From contig JARWKL010000011.1 of the NCBI GenBank assembly GCA_029961685.1, positions 3,598,501 to 3,662,500 on the forward strand: a DNA stretch of 64,000 bases. Direction: 5' to 3'. Positions 10,560 to 21,321 of this stretch are shown here, in pieces. Made by a program: the position numbers and the translations under genes. Position 1 is the stretch's first letter; every line of letters starts with the position of its first letter. The stretch comes from Aristolochia californica. Lineage: Eukaryota > Streptophyta > Magnoliopsida > Piperales > Aristolochiaceae. The notes beneath the pieces are model-generated. The model had not been told where the DNA came from. It ran no database searches and saw nothing but the letters and a program-made list of their open reading frames with translations.

Positions 10560-10960
10560 TTATTGTATGGAGCTTATTTATAATGTTATGCAATGTATGA
10601 AGTGTTTAGACTAGTTTATGGAGTGTCTAAATAATTTCATGGAGTGTTTATGGGATGTATAGATAATTTGATGGAGTGTTTATGGAGTGTTTATGGAATG
10701 TATAGATAATTTGATGAAGTGTTTATGGAGTGTTTATGGAATGTAATAATTTGATGGAGTGTTTATGTAGGTATTATACAGGTTGTATGTATATTGATTA
10801 TGACCAATTTTAAGTAGAGGTCATGCCGAATTTTATACTGGTATTATGTACATAGATTATGCTCAATTTTAAGAAAAAGTTATGCCTAATCTTATATATG
10901 TATTATATATATAGGTTATGCTTAATTTTATGTAGAGGTTATGCCCAATTTTATGTAAAA
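10560..10960 (+). repeat. hAT subterminal short repeats
   Basis: Repeated TTTATGGAGTG / ATAGATAATTTGATGGAG units (about 10,600-10,780), then a second set around GGTTATGCTTAATTTTATG (10,795-10,960). Such subterminal arrays are usual transposase binding regions in hAT elements. The binding role is inference. Confidence 0.6.
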
Positions 10961-11211
10961 TGTATGTATAATTTTATATATAATTTATTTGATATATATT
11001 TTTTGAAAATTTTTAAATGTATGTTGAAGCTCGAGTTCGGCTCAAAGCTCGGCTCGAGCTCGGTTAAAATTTTTGGGCTCGAGTTTGATAACAATTTTAG
11101 GCTCGAGACGAGGCTCGGCTCCAAGCTCGGCTCGAAATATTTAAATCAAACTCGGCTCGAACATAGGCAGGTTCGGGTTCGGCCGGGCTCGATGCCACCC
11201 CTACTTTTGAC

Positions 11212-11799
11212 ACTCGAGAACGAGAGGAAAAAAGGCTCTACGGGTTGCACCCATCAAAACCCATTTGCAAACCGGCTCAGTTCAGTTTGGTTCAGTTTTT
11301 ATTTGAGTTTTCCTCGGACTCAACCTTAAATAAGGCTTGTTAAGAATAAAAAGTCAAAGTTGAGATTTTTTAAACTCGGCTTGTTAAGAATAAAAAGTCA
11401 AACTCGAGATTTTTTAAACTCGGCTTGTTAATTTGTAAGTTGACTCGTTAGCATAACTTTTTTTATGAAAATACCATTTACTCTAATTGTTCTTATCAAT
11501 TCTCTTTTTAGTTAGTTGATAATTACTCTTATTTACCTCAAACTTCAAAGACGATAGATCGATCAGCCTTTTTGGGTCGCTCAACATGTAATGTTGTTAT
11601 TTGCCAATGAAATAAATACTATTGATGGAGGTGTTTGATCTTTATTTTAGGTCTATTAAGCTAGTTATTATACATAAACATGCTCCATTACAAAGTCTTT
11701 AACTCCTCTGTGATACATTGCAATTCAACGGTACTAAGTTCAATATTCTCTTTATTTATTTTTATAATTTTTTTTATTTTGTAATTTTAAACGGAAGTT
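11212..11799. repeat. Spacer with 44-bp tandem repeats (11334-11421)
   Basis: The stretch contains two complete 44-bp units starting GGCTTGTTAAGAATAAAAAG and a partial third. It is present also behind hAT-B (33,494 on) and in diverged form at about 39,590 and 47,220. No gene is supported. Confidence 0.6.
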
Positions 11800-11942
11800 G
11801 GTGCTCGAACTCGGCTCGAGCTCGAACTCAAACTCGGTTAAAATATTTGGGCTTGAGGCTAAACTTGAGTTTGAAGTAATCAGAACAAGTCATCCTCGAA
11901 CATATACATATTAGAGTTTGGTTCAGCTCCATGCCACCCCTA
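11800..11942 (+). mobile_element. Relic right end of an older hAT-like element
   Basis: GCTCGAACTCGGCTCGAGC-type repeats run to an end ..CCATGCCACCCCTAG, the same terminal motif as hAT-A. Counterparts lie at 34,085-34,225, 40,106-40,272 and 47,620-47,778, so it predates module amplification. No left end was identified. Confidence 0.5.
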
Positions 11943-13153
11943 GTTGTCTCCCTCGTGCTCTGTTATTCTATGTTCTTGTTTATGGCTTTTGTCTTCTAAC
12001 TCTTGGTTTTCCAAGGTCGAATTTCCTGCTGACATTTCCCTTAGTGTGACTATTGTGAGCAATTATATATTATAAAACATATTACAATATCGTATAGTTG
12101 TATATTTTATTGTAGAATTTAATTTAAAATATAAAGAATAGGATATATTATTTAAAATTGTTTATACTTACTTATAGTTAATATTTATTCATTTTAAAAA
12201 ATTAGATAATAATTTTTATATATTTTAAAAAAGGTGGGAGTGCAAGCCACGAAGATGATGATTCCTTATCTAGAGCCATCCATCTTCCAAATGTTTGGGT
12301 GGGAGGAAAGAACCCTACAGCCCTACTTGAATAGACAAGAAGGGAAGAGGGGATTGACAACCTCCCTTAGCCCACTTTCCCACACCTTCCTTCTTCCCAG
12401 GGGGAGGCTCCTCCTCATTGGTCAAAATAGAAGAAATGGGGTAGTAGGGGGTTGGCACTCCTCTTCCCCTTCCTCCACTGTCATTGGTTTCAATGATAGG
12501 GGAGAGGGAACCATAACCCTTGCTTTGGATGAGCATTTTGTGACATCTTTTGGCTTCAAATTTCTTCTTAAAAACATTATTTCATTTAAATTTTAGAGAA
12601 TTATTTTTATGGAGATATCCTTTTTCAGATGAAAGTGGGTTATTAATGCTCTCTCGAAATCTTGTTATAGATGGACAAACTTTTTAAGCTTTCCAAAGTA
12701 CATTCACTCGAGAACGATCAATTTAAGGTTCATGGTAAACAATTGTTTTGTACTTGTGGGTATGTCTTGTGCACATTGTAAGTGTTAGTGGAACACAATG
12801 TTGAAATATTAAGTAAGGTACTTGCGTGAGGGTGAAAAAAAAGACAGAAAATATAAACTAATTACTTCAATACCACCCTAATTATATCATATCTTCCAAC
12901 ATGTTATATCTCTTGGTTAGAAGATGCTATGATATTTTGGTTAGAAGATATTTTGCACTCGATTTGCATGTTTGCTTTCTATTGATCAAGATCGGTTATG
13001 TTGTAATAATTTGCTTAACAAGTTTATTTTTTATGAGTTGGAAGTTATATAAAATCAAACTCTATCATCCTCTGATTAGTATGATGGAAGGTTATCCTTT
13101 TCTTGGGTTTGTTGAACTGATTTAAATCGGTTGTGATGCTCTCGTTGCTCCTT
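11943..13153. other. Spacer, AT-rich, with one conserved low-complexity reading frame (12234-12596)
   Basis: The 120-codon plus-strand frame 12234-12596 is G/C-richer than its surroundings and is kept in part at 34,520-34,880 and 40,650-40,846. In those copies it is broken by indels, so coding is unlikely. No motif was recognised. The rest is AT-rich spacer common to modules 2, 2' and 3. Confidence 0.4.
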
Positions 13154-13642
13154 TCAAAACAGCCCGGAGAAGTTTATTGAGTACTTCCCGAGCCTCAAGC
13201 TTTTTTTTTTTTTTTTTGGAGATAATTCTTGCATGAAAGAAGTTGATATCTCCCTCTCCTCCTTGTTGTGATAAGTGGTGGATTTACTTGCCCAAAAATT
13301 CCAAGAAAAAAGGGAAAGTAAAGGTGTCTTTTTGGATGATAGTTGGCACCTAAACATAGAAGGAAAATTTTCTCTCTTAAAAAATCTCTTAGCTTGCTTG
13401 AGATCCTTTGTTTTTGGTATGATTATTACTTGCCTTGATATATTATCTTCTTGCCTAAAATAATTAAGGGAAGTGAAGATTGAGATATTTTGGTAAAGTG
13501 GCACCAAAATAAAAAAGGTAAAGTTTCCTTGGTTATATTTGGAAGTGGCTGATTTAGTGGAAGATCTTCCATGTTTTGATTTAGTGGATGAGTTGATTTG
13601 ATTAAATTTCTGAATATTATCTTTCATGATTAAGAAAGACAT
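13154..13642 (-). other. Lys/Ser-rich open frame of unknown origin, 162 codons
   Basis: The frame carries no recognised motif. Partial equivalents remain open at 35478-35855 (125 codons) and 41680-42075 (131 codons), with differing ends caused by indels. It starts beside a poly-T tract (13,201-13,218). Probably leftover transposon or spacer sequence; I give it no function. Confidence 0.2.
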
Positions 13643-13679
13643 GTGTTTCCAATTTGATCTCTGCTAGCATAAGGTTTCC

Positions 13680-13740
13680 TTACTGCATAATTGATTGAGA
13701 TATCGATTGGTTTAGTGAGCTTAAGCTTTGATTGAGATCT
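13680..13740. other. Right breakpoint of the 22-kb duplication in copy A
   Basis: Up to TGCTAGCATAAGGTTTCC (13,662-13,679) copy A matches copy B (35,945 on). From about 13,735 it instead follows the spacer of module 3 (from about 42,105: GGTTTGGCTTCTTACC, absent in copy B). The switch within homologous spacer fits unequal crossing-over between modules. Confidence 0.6.
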
Positions 13741-13960
13741 CGAGTTGGTTTGGCTTCTTACCTTGGATTGGTTCATATTTGGGCCAATTTGTTGGACTTA
13801 TTTCACTTATTCATATAAGGAGTGTGCCAATATTTGATTGAGACTTGCTAAGTCTCGGTTTTCATTCTCTCAAAGGCTTGGATATTAAGTCTTGGATTAT
13901 ATTAGTTATTGCAACTCCTTTCCATTTGCATTTATAAGAGTAATATTGGTGTGATACTTA

Positions 13961-14697
13961 ATGGCTAAAGACCACATGGGAAGTAAGAGTGACCTCCTCA
14001 AAATTACTATCATACCCTTTCTAATTACCTGAGCTGGTCACAATTGGTTAGGAGGTTTCTCATTACTTGATACCTCTTATGTGAAATAGTTCAAGAATGA
14101 CACATTGGTCAATAGTTAGCTAATTAATAGCATGGAGAAGCATGTAGCTAACAATGTTGTTCACTTTGAGACTGGAAATCAGATTTGGGACACTTGGGGT
14201 TAAGTTTTACTATAGTATAGAAAACTTACAAAAGTTATATGATATGTTCCAAAACATGTCCAATACAAAATAAGGGGACAATCTACATGAATACTTGACT
14301 CAATTTAGAGGACCAATTCAAGAGTGGAAGATTGCTCAACCCTACTCAACTGATATCTCAGTTTAAGAAAAGCAGTTGGAGGCCTTTGAAGTTGCTATTT
14401 GTCTATCAAATATTTGTCTACGCACTTCCATCATTCGATGACATCAGTGCAACATTACTTTGGATACCTGATTCTTCTTCCACCTCTCAGACAGAAGTGT
14501 CATTTGCTATGTGCTCAGGTAATAAGGGTACATCTTCTACCACCCAAGGGCACGGTAGAAATTATAGAGGAGGTAGAACAAGATGTGGTAAAACTAGCTC
14601 AGGTTCTTCCAGGTCAGATAATCAGGTTTGCACTCACCGTGGTGGACAAAACCATCTAGTGGACACCTGTTGGAAGCTTCATGACAAACTAGACTGA
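13961..14697 (+). pseudogene. Plus-strand copia gag remnant G2
   Basis: It starts ATGGCTAAAGACC at 13961 and ends in a C-T-H-R-G-G-Q-N-H-L-V-D-T-C-W-K-L knuckle region with TGA at 14697. The middle has several stops and frameshifts. The last open part begins at 14332 and contains an S/T/G-rich RNYRGGRTR segment. It stands tail to tail with the minus-strand Copia-2 pol that starts 60 bp further on, so the two cannot belong to one intact element. Similar remnants lie at 36224 and 42330. Confidence 0.7.
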
Positions 14698-14754
14698 GTC
14701 ACATAACCATCTAAATGGTTCTTACAATTTAAGACCCACTTAAACCACTAGTTG

Positions 14755-16920
14755 TTTCCCGAATGGGAGGGGAACAAGTGTCCAAGTCTGATTCTCATAT
14801 AGGGCTGCCATTTCTTCACATATAGCTGCTTTCCATCTTGGATGCTGAAGGGCCTCCTGATAAGTCTAGGGAATAGAAATAGATGATATGGAGGCAAAGA
14901 AATGATGACAAGATGGTGGTACCCAATGAGTCGATAAATAAATGGAGATAGGGAGAGAGGTTGATGGTTGAGTGCAAGACCTCAACTCCTCCTAAAAAGC
15001 AATTGGTCGAGTATCGATGGGAGGACAAAAAATACTAGGAGAAGAAGGACAACTAACCTCTGAAGGAGTTGGAGACACCACAAGCAAGATATCAACCTAT
15101 GCTTCACGAGGCTAAACAGATAAGTCATCACGACCATGAATTGTTGAGTCTTTGATAGGCACAAGAAGCTTAGGAAACTCATTAGTAGGAGAGAAAGAAG
15201 GCGAGGTACCAGTGGATGAATAAAAAGGTTGCTCTTAAAAAATGTCACATCTTGGGATAGGAACTTCTTTTTGAGTGAAGATTACAACACACATATCCTT
15301 TTTTTAGTACAAGAGTAGCCCAAAAAGATATATTTAATGGCTCTTTGGGGTCTGATTTAGTCCTGTGTAGAGATATAGCGTGGACAAAGCAAGTACACCC
15401 AAATACTCTCATAGGAAGGAAAAACATGTCTTCAACAGGAAAGATACGAGAAAAGGGAGACTAATTATCCAAAACCGAAGATGGAAATCAACTGATGAGA
15501 AAGTATGTTGTAAGGATAGCATGGGGGCAGTAGAAGTGGGCCACATGCATATGTTGAAGAAGGGCCCGAGTAACCTCAAAAAGGTTTCTATTTTTTCTTT
15601 TAGCTGCACCATTTTTTTGTGGTGTGTAAACACATGAAGTTTGATATATTATTCTATTATCCTTGCATTAGGATTAAAATTCTCTTGACATATATCCATT
15701 TGCATTATATGACAGGAGAACCTATAAAGTGGTATTGAATTGAGTAGAGGTCATAACAAAAAAAGATTTGAAAGTAGGTAATAGCTCCAATCTATCTTTA
15801 AGTAAAACCAACCAACCATGTAACCCGGAGAGAAATCATCAACAAATGTAATAAAATACTTTGAATGAGAAATATTGGAGAAGTTCAAGAGTCCCCACAC
15901 ATCATTATGAACTAAAGAAAAAGGAATAACACCTTTAGTTTCGCCTCAAGGGGAGTAAGTACTCCTTTAGTGTTTACTCAATTGACAACTTTCACAATTC
16001 AAATGAGAAACAAACCGTAATGATGGAATCATATGTTTAAGAGTCTTCAAAGATGGGTGGCCTTGCCTATTGTGCCATTGAAGAATGTTGTGCCAACAAT
16101 TGGATGTGGCTGTGACTGCTAACTTGTTTAGATAGTATAACCCCCTTGTTCACGGCCTCCACCAATCACCTATTGCGTTTGCATGTCCTGAAAGACGGAA
16201 GAGATAGGAGAAAACTTAATGGAACAGTTAAATCTTTTTGTTAATTGACTAATTGATATAAGATTTAAAGAAAATTGAGGAACAAAAAATACATTTTGTA
16301 AGTTTAGTGTAGGTGGAGTATATGTGGACCCCACCCCTTCTACCTTGGTTTGGGATCCATCTACTATGGAAACAAATTTATTAGTCAAATAAGGGGAGAT
16401 AGAACTCAGAAGATTACCATTATCTGTCAAGAGCTCGGAGGCCCCATTATCAATAATCCAGGATAGAGAGGGTGAAGTGGCTGAGACCATAATTGAGATA
16501 GTTGTAGCTATAGTAGCGGGAGAAGTCTTGTTCGAGGTAGGTATCATCATACTTTTCATGTGTTGAAGTAAGTCAAAGTCTTCTTCTGATATAGTTTTCT
16601 TGCATTTGGATGTGTTAGGTCTATTCTTTGCCTTGTCTCCATTACTTATAGAAACTTGGTTGGCCATATGTCTCCTATGTGACTTGTTTTCCCATAGTGG
16701 AGTACAAGTTTGATCCTGAGAAGAGGCTTGCCCATTCTACCACCTCTTCCACAACCGCCTCTTCTTATTTGTTTCTTTATTTTTTTTGTTAATTTTTTTT
16801 TTTTGTGTGCGAGTTTTGAGATCAAGTCAACAACTTTGCTTGGTTCAATGGCTTGTGAGACCGCTTTAAACTATATGCTTTTACTAAAGTGCTTGGTTTA
16901 AGATAATCACCAATTTCTCA
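14755..16920 (-). pseudogene. Copia-2 remnant R2: gag end-protease-integrase-RT start
   Basis: Same order and same RT cut-off as R1. The best kept part is 16170-16667, with the gag end and the protease core WIIDNGASE. The usual copia core is D-S-G-A; here Ser is Asn, which alone would be expected to cripple the aspartic protease. The gag-pre-integrase region follows, with the end of the VFQDMQT block. Integrase remnants (14,982-15,640) include YVCCNL and the conserved region before RT. The closest relative by eye is R4 (43165-45310), in keeping with the switch of relationship at about 13,735. Confidence 0.85.
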
Positions 16921-17284
16921 CTTGCCATTATATGAATAACTTCGCTTGCTGCTCTAAGTACACATCGGTTCCCTCTTTTCTTCTTACTCCACCCTCTTTT
17001 TTATTTTTTTATTTTTATTCCATCTTATTCCAAAGATTCGTAGATTATTTTTTTCTTTTTTTTGTTTATGGGAGGAGGCATTCGATCTCAATTAGTCTTG
17101 TTGCCACCCTAGTTATTTTAACTAGGACACTTTTTGACATGATAAGTAAGGGGTGGACATGGCTTGGGCTTGCTTTTTTAAATGTCGTAATTAAAGTAAA
17201 TAATATTTATGTTTTTCGACAAAAACATTTAAAAACAAAACATTAAGGGTGGCATTATAATATGGGATAGAGATAAAAGGATAG
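16921..17284. other. Spacer between Copia-2 pol and LTR-like sequence
   Basis: T-rich, with short poly-T and poly-C/T runs. It is repeated at 38,476-38,712 and 45,357-45,713. No gene seen; possibly the untranslated 5' part of the Copia-2 gag. Confidence 0.4.
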
Positions 17285-18302
17285 TGTTAGGTAAAAAAAC
17301 CGATGACAACAAAGTAACAAGTAAGCGGTAACCATGCACGACACAAAGATTTACATGGTTCGACAAATTGCCTACGTCCACGGGTGCTGTAAAAGATTTT
17401 ATTACTTGAGGAATCTCAATAAGGTTGTTACTCACAATAGTACACAACCTCACCATTACAACAAGTCTAGAGAGTTCTCTGTAACAGTAGTCATGGGTGC
17501 CAAGAGCCTCTCTACCAGAATGGCGCAGAATCACCTCTCCCTGCTGCCTCTACTAGTAGCACCAGAACGCCACCTTGCTGCCTCTACCAACAACACCAAA
17601 ACTCCTCCCTGTTGCCTCGACCACCAGCACCGTAACTCCTCCCTGTCGCCTCTACCAGCAGCACTAGAACTCCTCCCTGTCGCCTCTACTAGCAGTAGCA
17701 GAACTCCACTCTGCTGCCTCTATCAGCAGCAGAACTCCACCTTGCTACCTCTATCAGCAACACCGGAACTCCTCTCTGCTGCCTCTTCTACCAGCACCGG
17801 AACTCCTCCCTCTTCCAGCGATAGCGTCGAAACCCAAACCAGTCTCTTCCGACGACAGCGCTGAGACCTCACGACGGCGAGAAAGCTCCTCTGTATCTGA
17901 GTCCCAAGCTTTCTCCCACTTCCACACACACCGACGCAAAGATCCGAAATCCCAAGCCTCCATGGCTCTCTCTTCTCCAGCTATAGCTTCAGCGTCGCTC
18001 GAGCCTTCTCTGTTCAGAAACAGTGTCGCCCTTCACAGTCTCTCTCTTCTTCCGCTCACACAGCGCACAACGACGCACCGTTACAACAACCCCGAGAGAT
18101 CTATTCTTTCGGCAACAGCAACGAACAACAACTCTATTCTCTGCTCAGTCGAGTGCCGATTTCTTCCGGCAACGGCGTCGCACTACAACACCCTCTCTTC
18201 CGGCAACAGCACCGAGTTCCGACGAGACCGAAGCTTCTCACCGCAACTTCGTCTTGGCAAGATTGAAGCTTCTTCTCTGCTTTGTCTTCCTGGCGCACAC
18301 AT
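17285..18302 (+). repeat. Copia-2 LTR-like sequence, left part, split by Copia-1
   Basis: It starts TGTTAGG at 17285, has the motif ACATGGTTCGACAA/TTGCCTACGTCC that is common in plant LTRs, then a 34-bp minisatellite, then C/T-rich sequence with repeated TTCCGGCAAC. It is interrupted by Copia-1 at 18303 and continues at 23622, giving a total of about 1.5 kb. The boundaries are inferred. Confidence 0.5.
17545..17815 (+). repeat. 34-bp minisatellite, about 8 units
   Basis: Unit of the form TGCCTCTACCAGCAGCACC plus AGAACTCCTCCCTG, mostly 34 bp, one unit shortened to 31. Because 34 is not a multiple of 3 the reading frame rotates through three frames every 102 bp. A second array lies at 45975-46245. 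Confidence 0.85.
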
Positions 18303-18485
18303 TGTAATCTCTCTGATTTCAGAGAGTTTTTCCTGAAACTCAAAATCCCAAAATTTACAAAGTCCCGACGGGTTCATCCGAAACCCTATTCGAAAAAGAA
18401 GGGGAAAAGGGGAATTTACAAGTATACCCTTGGACAAAACAAAAAGACAAGTATACCCCTTTACATATACATATTTACATTAACA
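18303..18485 (-). repeat. Copia-1B 3' LTR (183 bp)
   Basis: On the minus strand TGTTAATG..ATTACA. It differs from the 5' LTR by 11 substitutions, all transitions, and one deleted A near its end. Confidence 0.95.
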
Positions 18486-18496
18486 CCCCCCCTCAA
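18486..18496 (-). promoter_or_regulatory. Polypurine tract
   Basis: A minus-strand G run preceded by TTTGAG directly abuts the 3' LTR. It is the primer site for plus-strand DNA synthesis. Confidence 0.85.
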
Positions 18497-18498
18497 AC

Positions 18499-18882
18499 TT
18501 ATGAAGGAACAAGTACCATAAGTTTGCTTATGAGATGATGAAAACGAGGAGCTGTATGTGATTTGGTGAAGACATCGGCAAGTTGAGATGTGGAGGAAAC
18601 ATGGGGCAAAGTGAGAGAGCCTTGTAAGTAGTGATGCCACACAAAATGACAATCAATCTCAATATGCTCCGTACGCTCATGAAAAACAGGATTCTTGGCA
18701 ATCTGAATGGCACTTTGATTATCACAAAACATAGGGGTAGCAGACAGTTGAGAAAAGCCAAGTTCTTCAAGTAAGTGACGAAACCAAATTAACTCAGCTG
18801 CAGTGGTTGCCATAGCCCGATTTTCTGCCTCAGCAGAAGAGCGAGAGACAACGGATTGTTTCTTACTCTTCCAAGCCACCAA
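18499..18882 (-). pseudogene. Copia-1B RNase H domain and C-terminus
   Basis: The frame shows the copia RNase H sequence W-K-S-K-K-Q, VSRSSAEAE, then FCDNQSAIQIAKNPVFHERT and the ADVFTKS segment near the end, finishing just before the PPT. Motif spacing is normal. It is cut off from RT by a stop at 18943-18945 (after GYSDAN). Confidence 0.9.
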
Positions 18883-18942
18883 AGAATTACCAAGGAAGAT
18901 ACAATTCCTAGTAGTCGATTTTTGATCTGTCGGATCACCAGC

Positions 18943-20051
18943 CTAGTTAGCATCAGAATAACCAGTGAGAACCAAATCAAAGGTGGAAGACAAAAGTAAG
19001 CCATGATGCACAGTGCCACGTAAGTAACGTAAGATGCGGAGAACGGCTGTCCAATGAGTGGTACAAGGGGTGAAAGTAAACTGACTAACCACATGAACAA
19101 CATAGGTAATATCAGGACGGGTGACCGTCAAGTAAACTTGGGACCCAACTACCTCTCTGTATCGGGTAACATCAGACAACAATTCACCATCTGTAGGGCT
19201 AAGGCGATGATTGAGTTCAATGGGAGAGTCCATAATCCGATCATTTGTCAATCCTAGTCGACTGATTACTTCAGAGATGTATTTTGATTGAGACAAAACA
19301 TAACCTTCAGGAGAATAGGCAACTTCAATACCCAAAAAATACCGTAAATATCCAAGATCCTTCATTGCAAAGAGAGAATGAAGTTGTTGTTTAAGGTCTG
19401 TTTAAGGTCTGCAATGCCATCTTCATCATCACCAGTCACAATCATATCATCAACATATAGAAGGACCACAATTTGCCCCACAACTGTTTTACGAATGAAC
19501 ATGGCAGAATCATAGTTGGAAGCAACAAAGCCAAGAGGAATCAAGGAGGAACTGAACTTCGCAAACCAAGCCCGAGGAGCCTGTTTGAGACCATATAAAG
19601 CCCGTCGAAGACGGCAAACATAACCAGCAAACATAACCAACAGGATGAGGAAGGCCTGATGGTGGCCGCATATATACCTCCTCGATCAAATCACCATTTA
19701 AAAAAGCATTTTTAACATCCAGTTGATGAAGATGCCATTTTTGAACTGCTGCAATAGAAATCAAGGTATGAATGGTCTTCATTTGAACAATAGGAGCAAA
19801 AGTCTCATCATAATCAAGGCCTTAAGTTTGTGAGAATCCTTTAGCAACTAACCGAGCTTTGTATTGCTCTAGTGTACCATTAGATTGGGTTTTGACTTTG
19901 AAAATCCATTTACAACCAATAGAATGCTTACTTGGAGGAAGTGGAACCAACTCCCAGGTACCTGTTTGGTGCAGTGCAATGAGCTCATCATTAATGGCTT
20001 GTCACCAATTTGCATTGGATGCAGCTTCCTCGTATCACTTAGGCTCAACAA
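18943..20051 (-). pseudogene. Copia-1B reverse transcriptase, broken
   Basis: Segments in order: an RT N-terminal piece (19869-20051); HLHQLDVKNAFLNGDL and EEVYMRPP (19510-19782); [12 protein letters not shown] and the catalytic YVDD (19362-19640); and KDLGYLRYFLGIEV to RPDITYVVHVVSQ (18943-19365). The frames are separated by a nonsense codon (TAA on the minus strand near 19824) and by frameshifts near 19,625 and 19,370, the last beside a short tandem repeat (TTTAAGGTCTG twice, 19,389-19,411). The catalytic residues remain but no continuous protein can be made. Confidence 0.92.
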
Positions 20052-21218
20052 AAGAATGAATCTTAGACAAAAAAGTTAAATAAGGAGAAGAGAACAAATA
20101 TGAAGATGGACTATACCTTTGAGGGGGATGTCGGACACGAGTGGAAACGCGAGGGGTGGCAATATGCGGATCACCAGTGTCTAGAGAGTCGAGAGGGAGA
20201 GGCGCCATGGGAGAAGGTGAGTCAGTACCTGCATGTGACTGTTGCGAAGGCAGACTAGAGGAAACCTCCGGACGAAGGGGTGAATCAGTGGACGGATGGA
20301 GAGTGATTAACTGGTCATCATGGGGCTCATCAGACACAAAGGGATCAATGTGTAACAATTCTGTATCATGCAAACCAGGAGTAGACAAGGGAATCCGAAA
20401 ATAACAGAATTGTTCCAAGAACTTAACATTGCGAGAAACAAAAAGTCTACCAGACTCAGGATGGTAACATCGATATCCTTTTTGACCAAAACCATAACCA
20501 AGAAACACACATAAGGCAGATTTGGTAGACAATTTTGTGCGATGGGAAGGGGGTAACAAGACAAAGCATGCATAACCAAAGACACGCAAGTGCTCATAGG
20601 TAGGACGAACACCATACAACCGTTCAAAAGGGGAGATACTGCCAGAAAAAAAATGAAGGAATACGATTAATCAAATAAGTGGCAGTATGAAGAGCTTCCC
20701 CCCAAAATTTAGAAGGGACACAGGCATGGAGCAGTAAAGAGCGAGCGGTTTCAACAAGATGACGATGTTTACGTTCTGCAACACCATTCTGCTGAGGTGT
20801 ATAAGGACAAGACAACAAAGGAATAGTGCCCTCAGACTTCAGAAAATCATTCAATAAAGATGACATATATTCACCACCCGAATCAGAGAGAAAAAATTTA
20901 ATGTGAGTGGAAAAATGGGTTTGCACCATAGCACAAAATTGAACATAAATAGAATAAAAATCTGATTTTCGATGCATAAGAAATATGCAAGAGAAACGAG
21001 TGAAATCATCGACAAGCAATGCATAAAAAGCGAGCCCCACCTTTAGTGGATACAGGTGCAGGGCCCCAAACATCAGAGTGAACAAGATCAAAAGGAGAAG
21101 AAGTAACCGAGTGACTTAATGTAAAAGGTAAATGACATTGTTTGCCAAGATTACAACCAACACAATCACTAAGAGGGGAAGATTTAATAGTAGAATCCAA
21201 CATATTGTGTGTGATCAT
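20035..21218 (-). pseudogene. Copia-1B integrase, broken
   Basis: The N-terminal zinc-binding part (CVGCNLGKQCHLPF) and LVHSDVWGPAP lie at 21006-21218. The catalytic core is at 20624-21091 with LLVDDFTRFSC, LSDSGGEY and QQNGVAERKHRH..E, i.e. the D,D35E residues are visible. The C-terminal GYACFVLLPPSHRTKL / GYGFGQKGYRCYHP part is at 20035-20619. Frameshifts fall near 21,030 and 20,630. It would insert element cDNA into chromosomes in the nucleus, but is inactive here. Confidence 0.92.
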
Positions 21219-21321
21219 AAACTATAAACGAGAAGCAGAAACATGTCCTAAAGGAGTATGCCATAAGTAAAAAGGATTATTTATAGAAAATAAATCTTGC
21301 AACATGGATTGAACTAACAAA

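Larger units (their letters stand above)
5588..11203 (+). mobile_element. hAT-A: 5.6-kb hAT DNA transposon, inserted upstream of SSP2
   Basis: Flanks CTTTTGAG (5580-5587) and CTTTTGAC (11204-11211) form an 8-bp target-site duplication with one mismatch. The right end is ..GATGCCACCCCTA, the TAGGGGTGGCATC type of hAT terminus. Subterminal GGCTCGAGCTCGG-type repeats lie at both ends. The paralogous flanks of SSP3 (about 39,575) and SSP4 (about 47,005) run from GCATT/GTATT straight into ACTCGAG and act as empty sites. The left terminus does not show the 13-bp TAGGGGTGGCATC, so it is probably truncated or degenerate. The transposase gene lies at 8100-10180. Confidence 0.82.

Noticed and set aside
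10560..10800. CRISPR-like or satellite array
   Set aside because: Units are irregular in length and lie at the subterminal position of an hAT element; such arrays are usual there.
17334..17864. 176-codon Ser/Pro/Leu-rich frame that looks like a proline-rich protein
   Set aside because: It is produced by the 34-bp minisatellite rotating through three frames inside an LTR-like sequence.
17962..18336. 124-codon plus-strand frame beginning MALSSPAIASASLEP, resembling a plastid transit peptide
   Set aside because: It sits in C/T-rich LTR-like sequence, runs into the Copia-1 LTR, and has no downstream domain.
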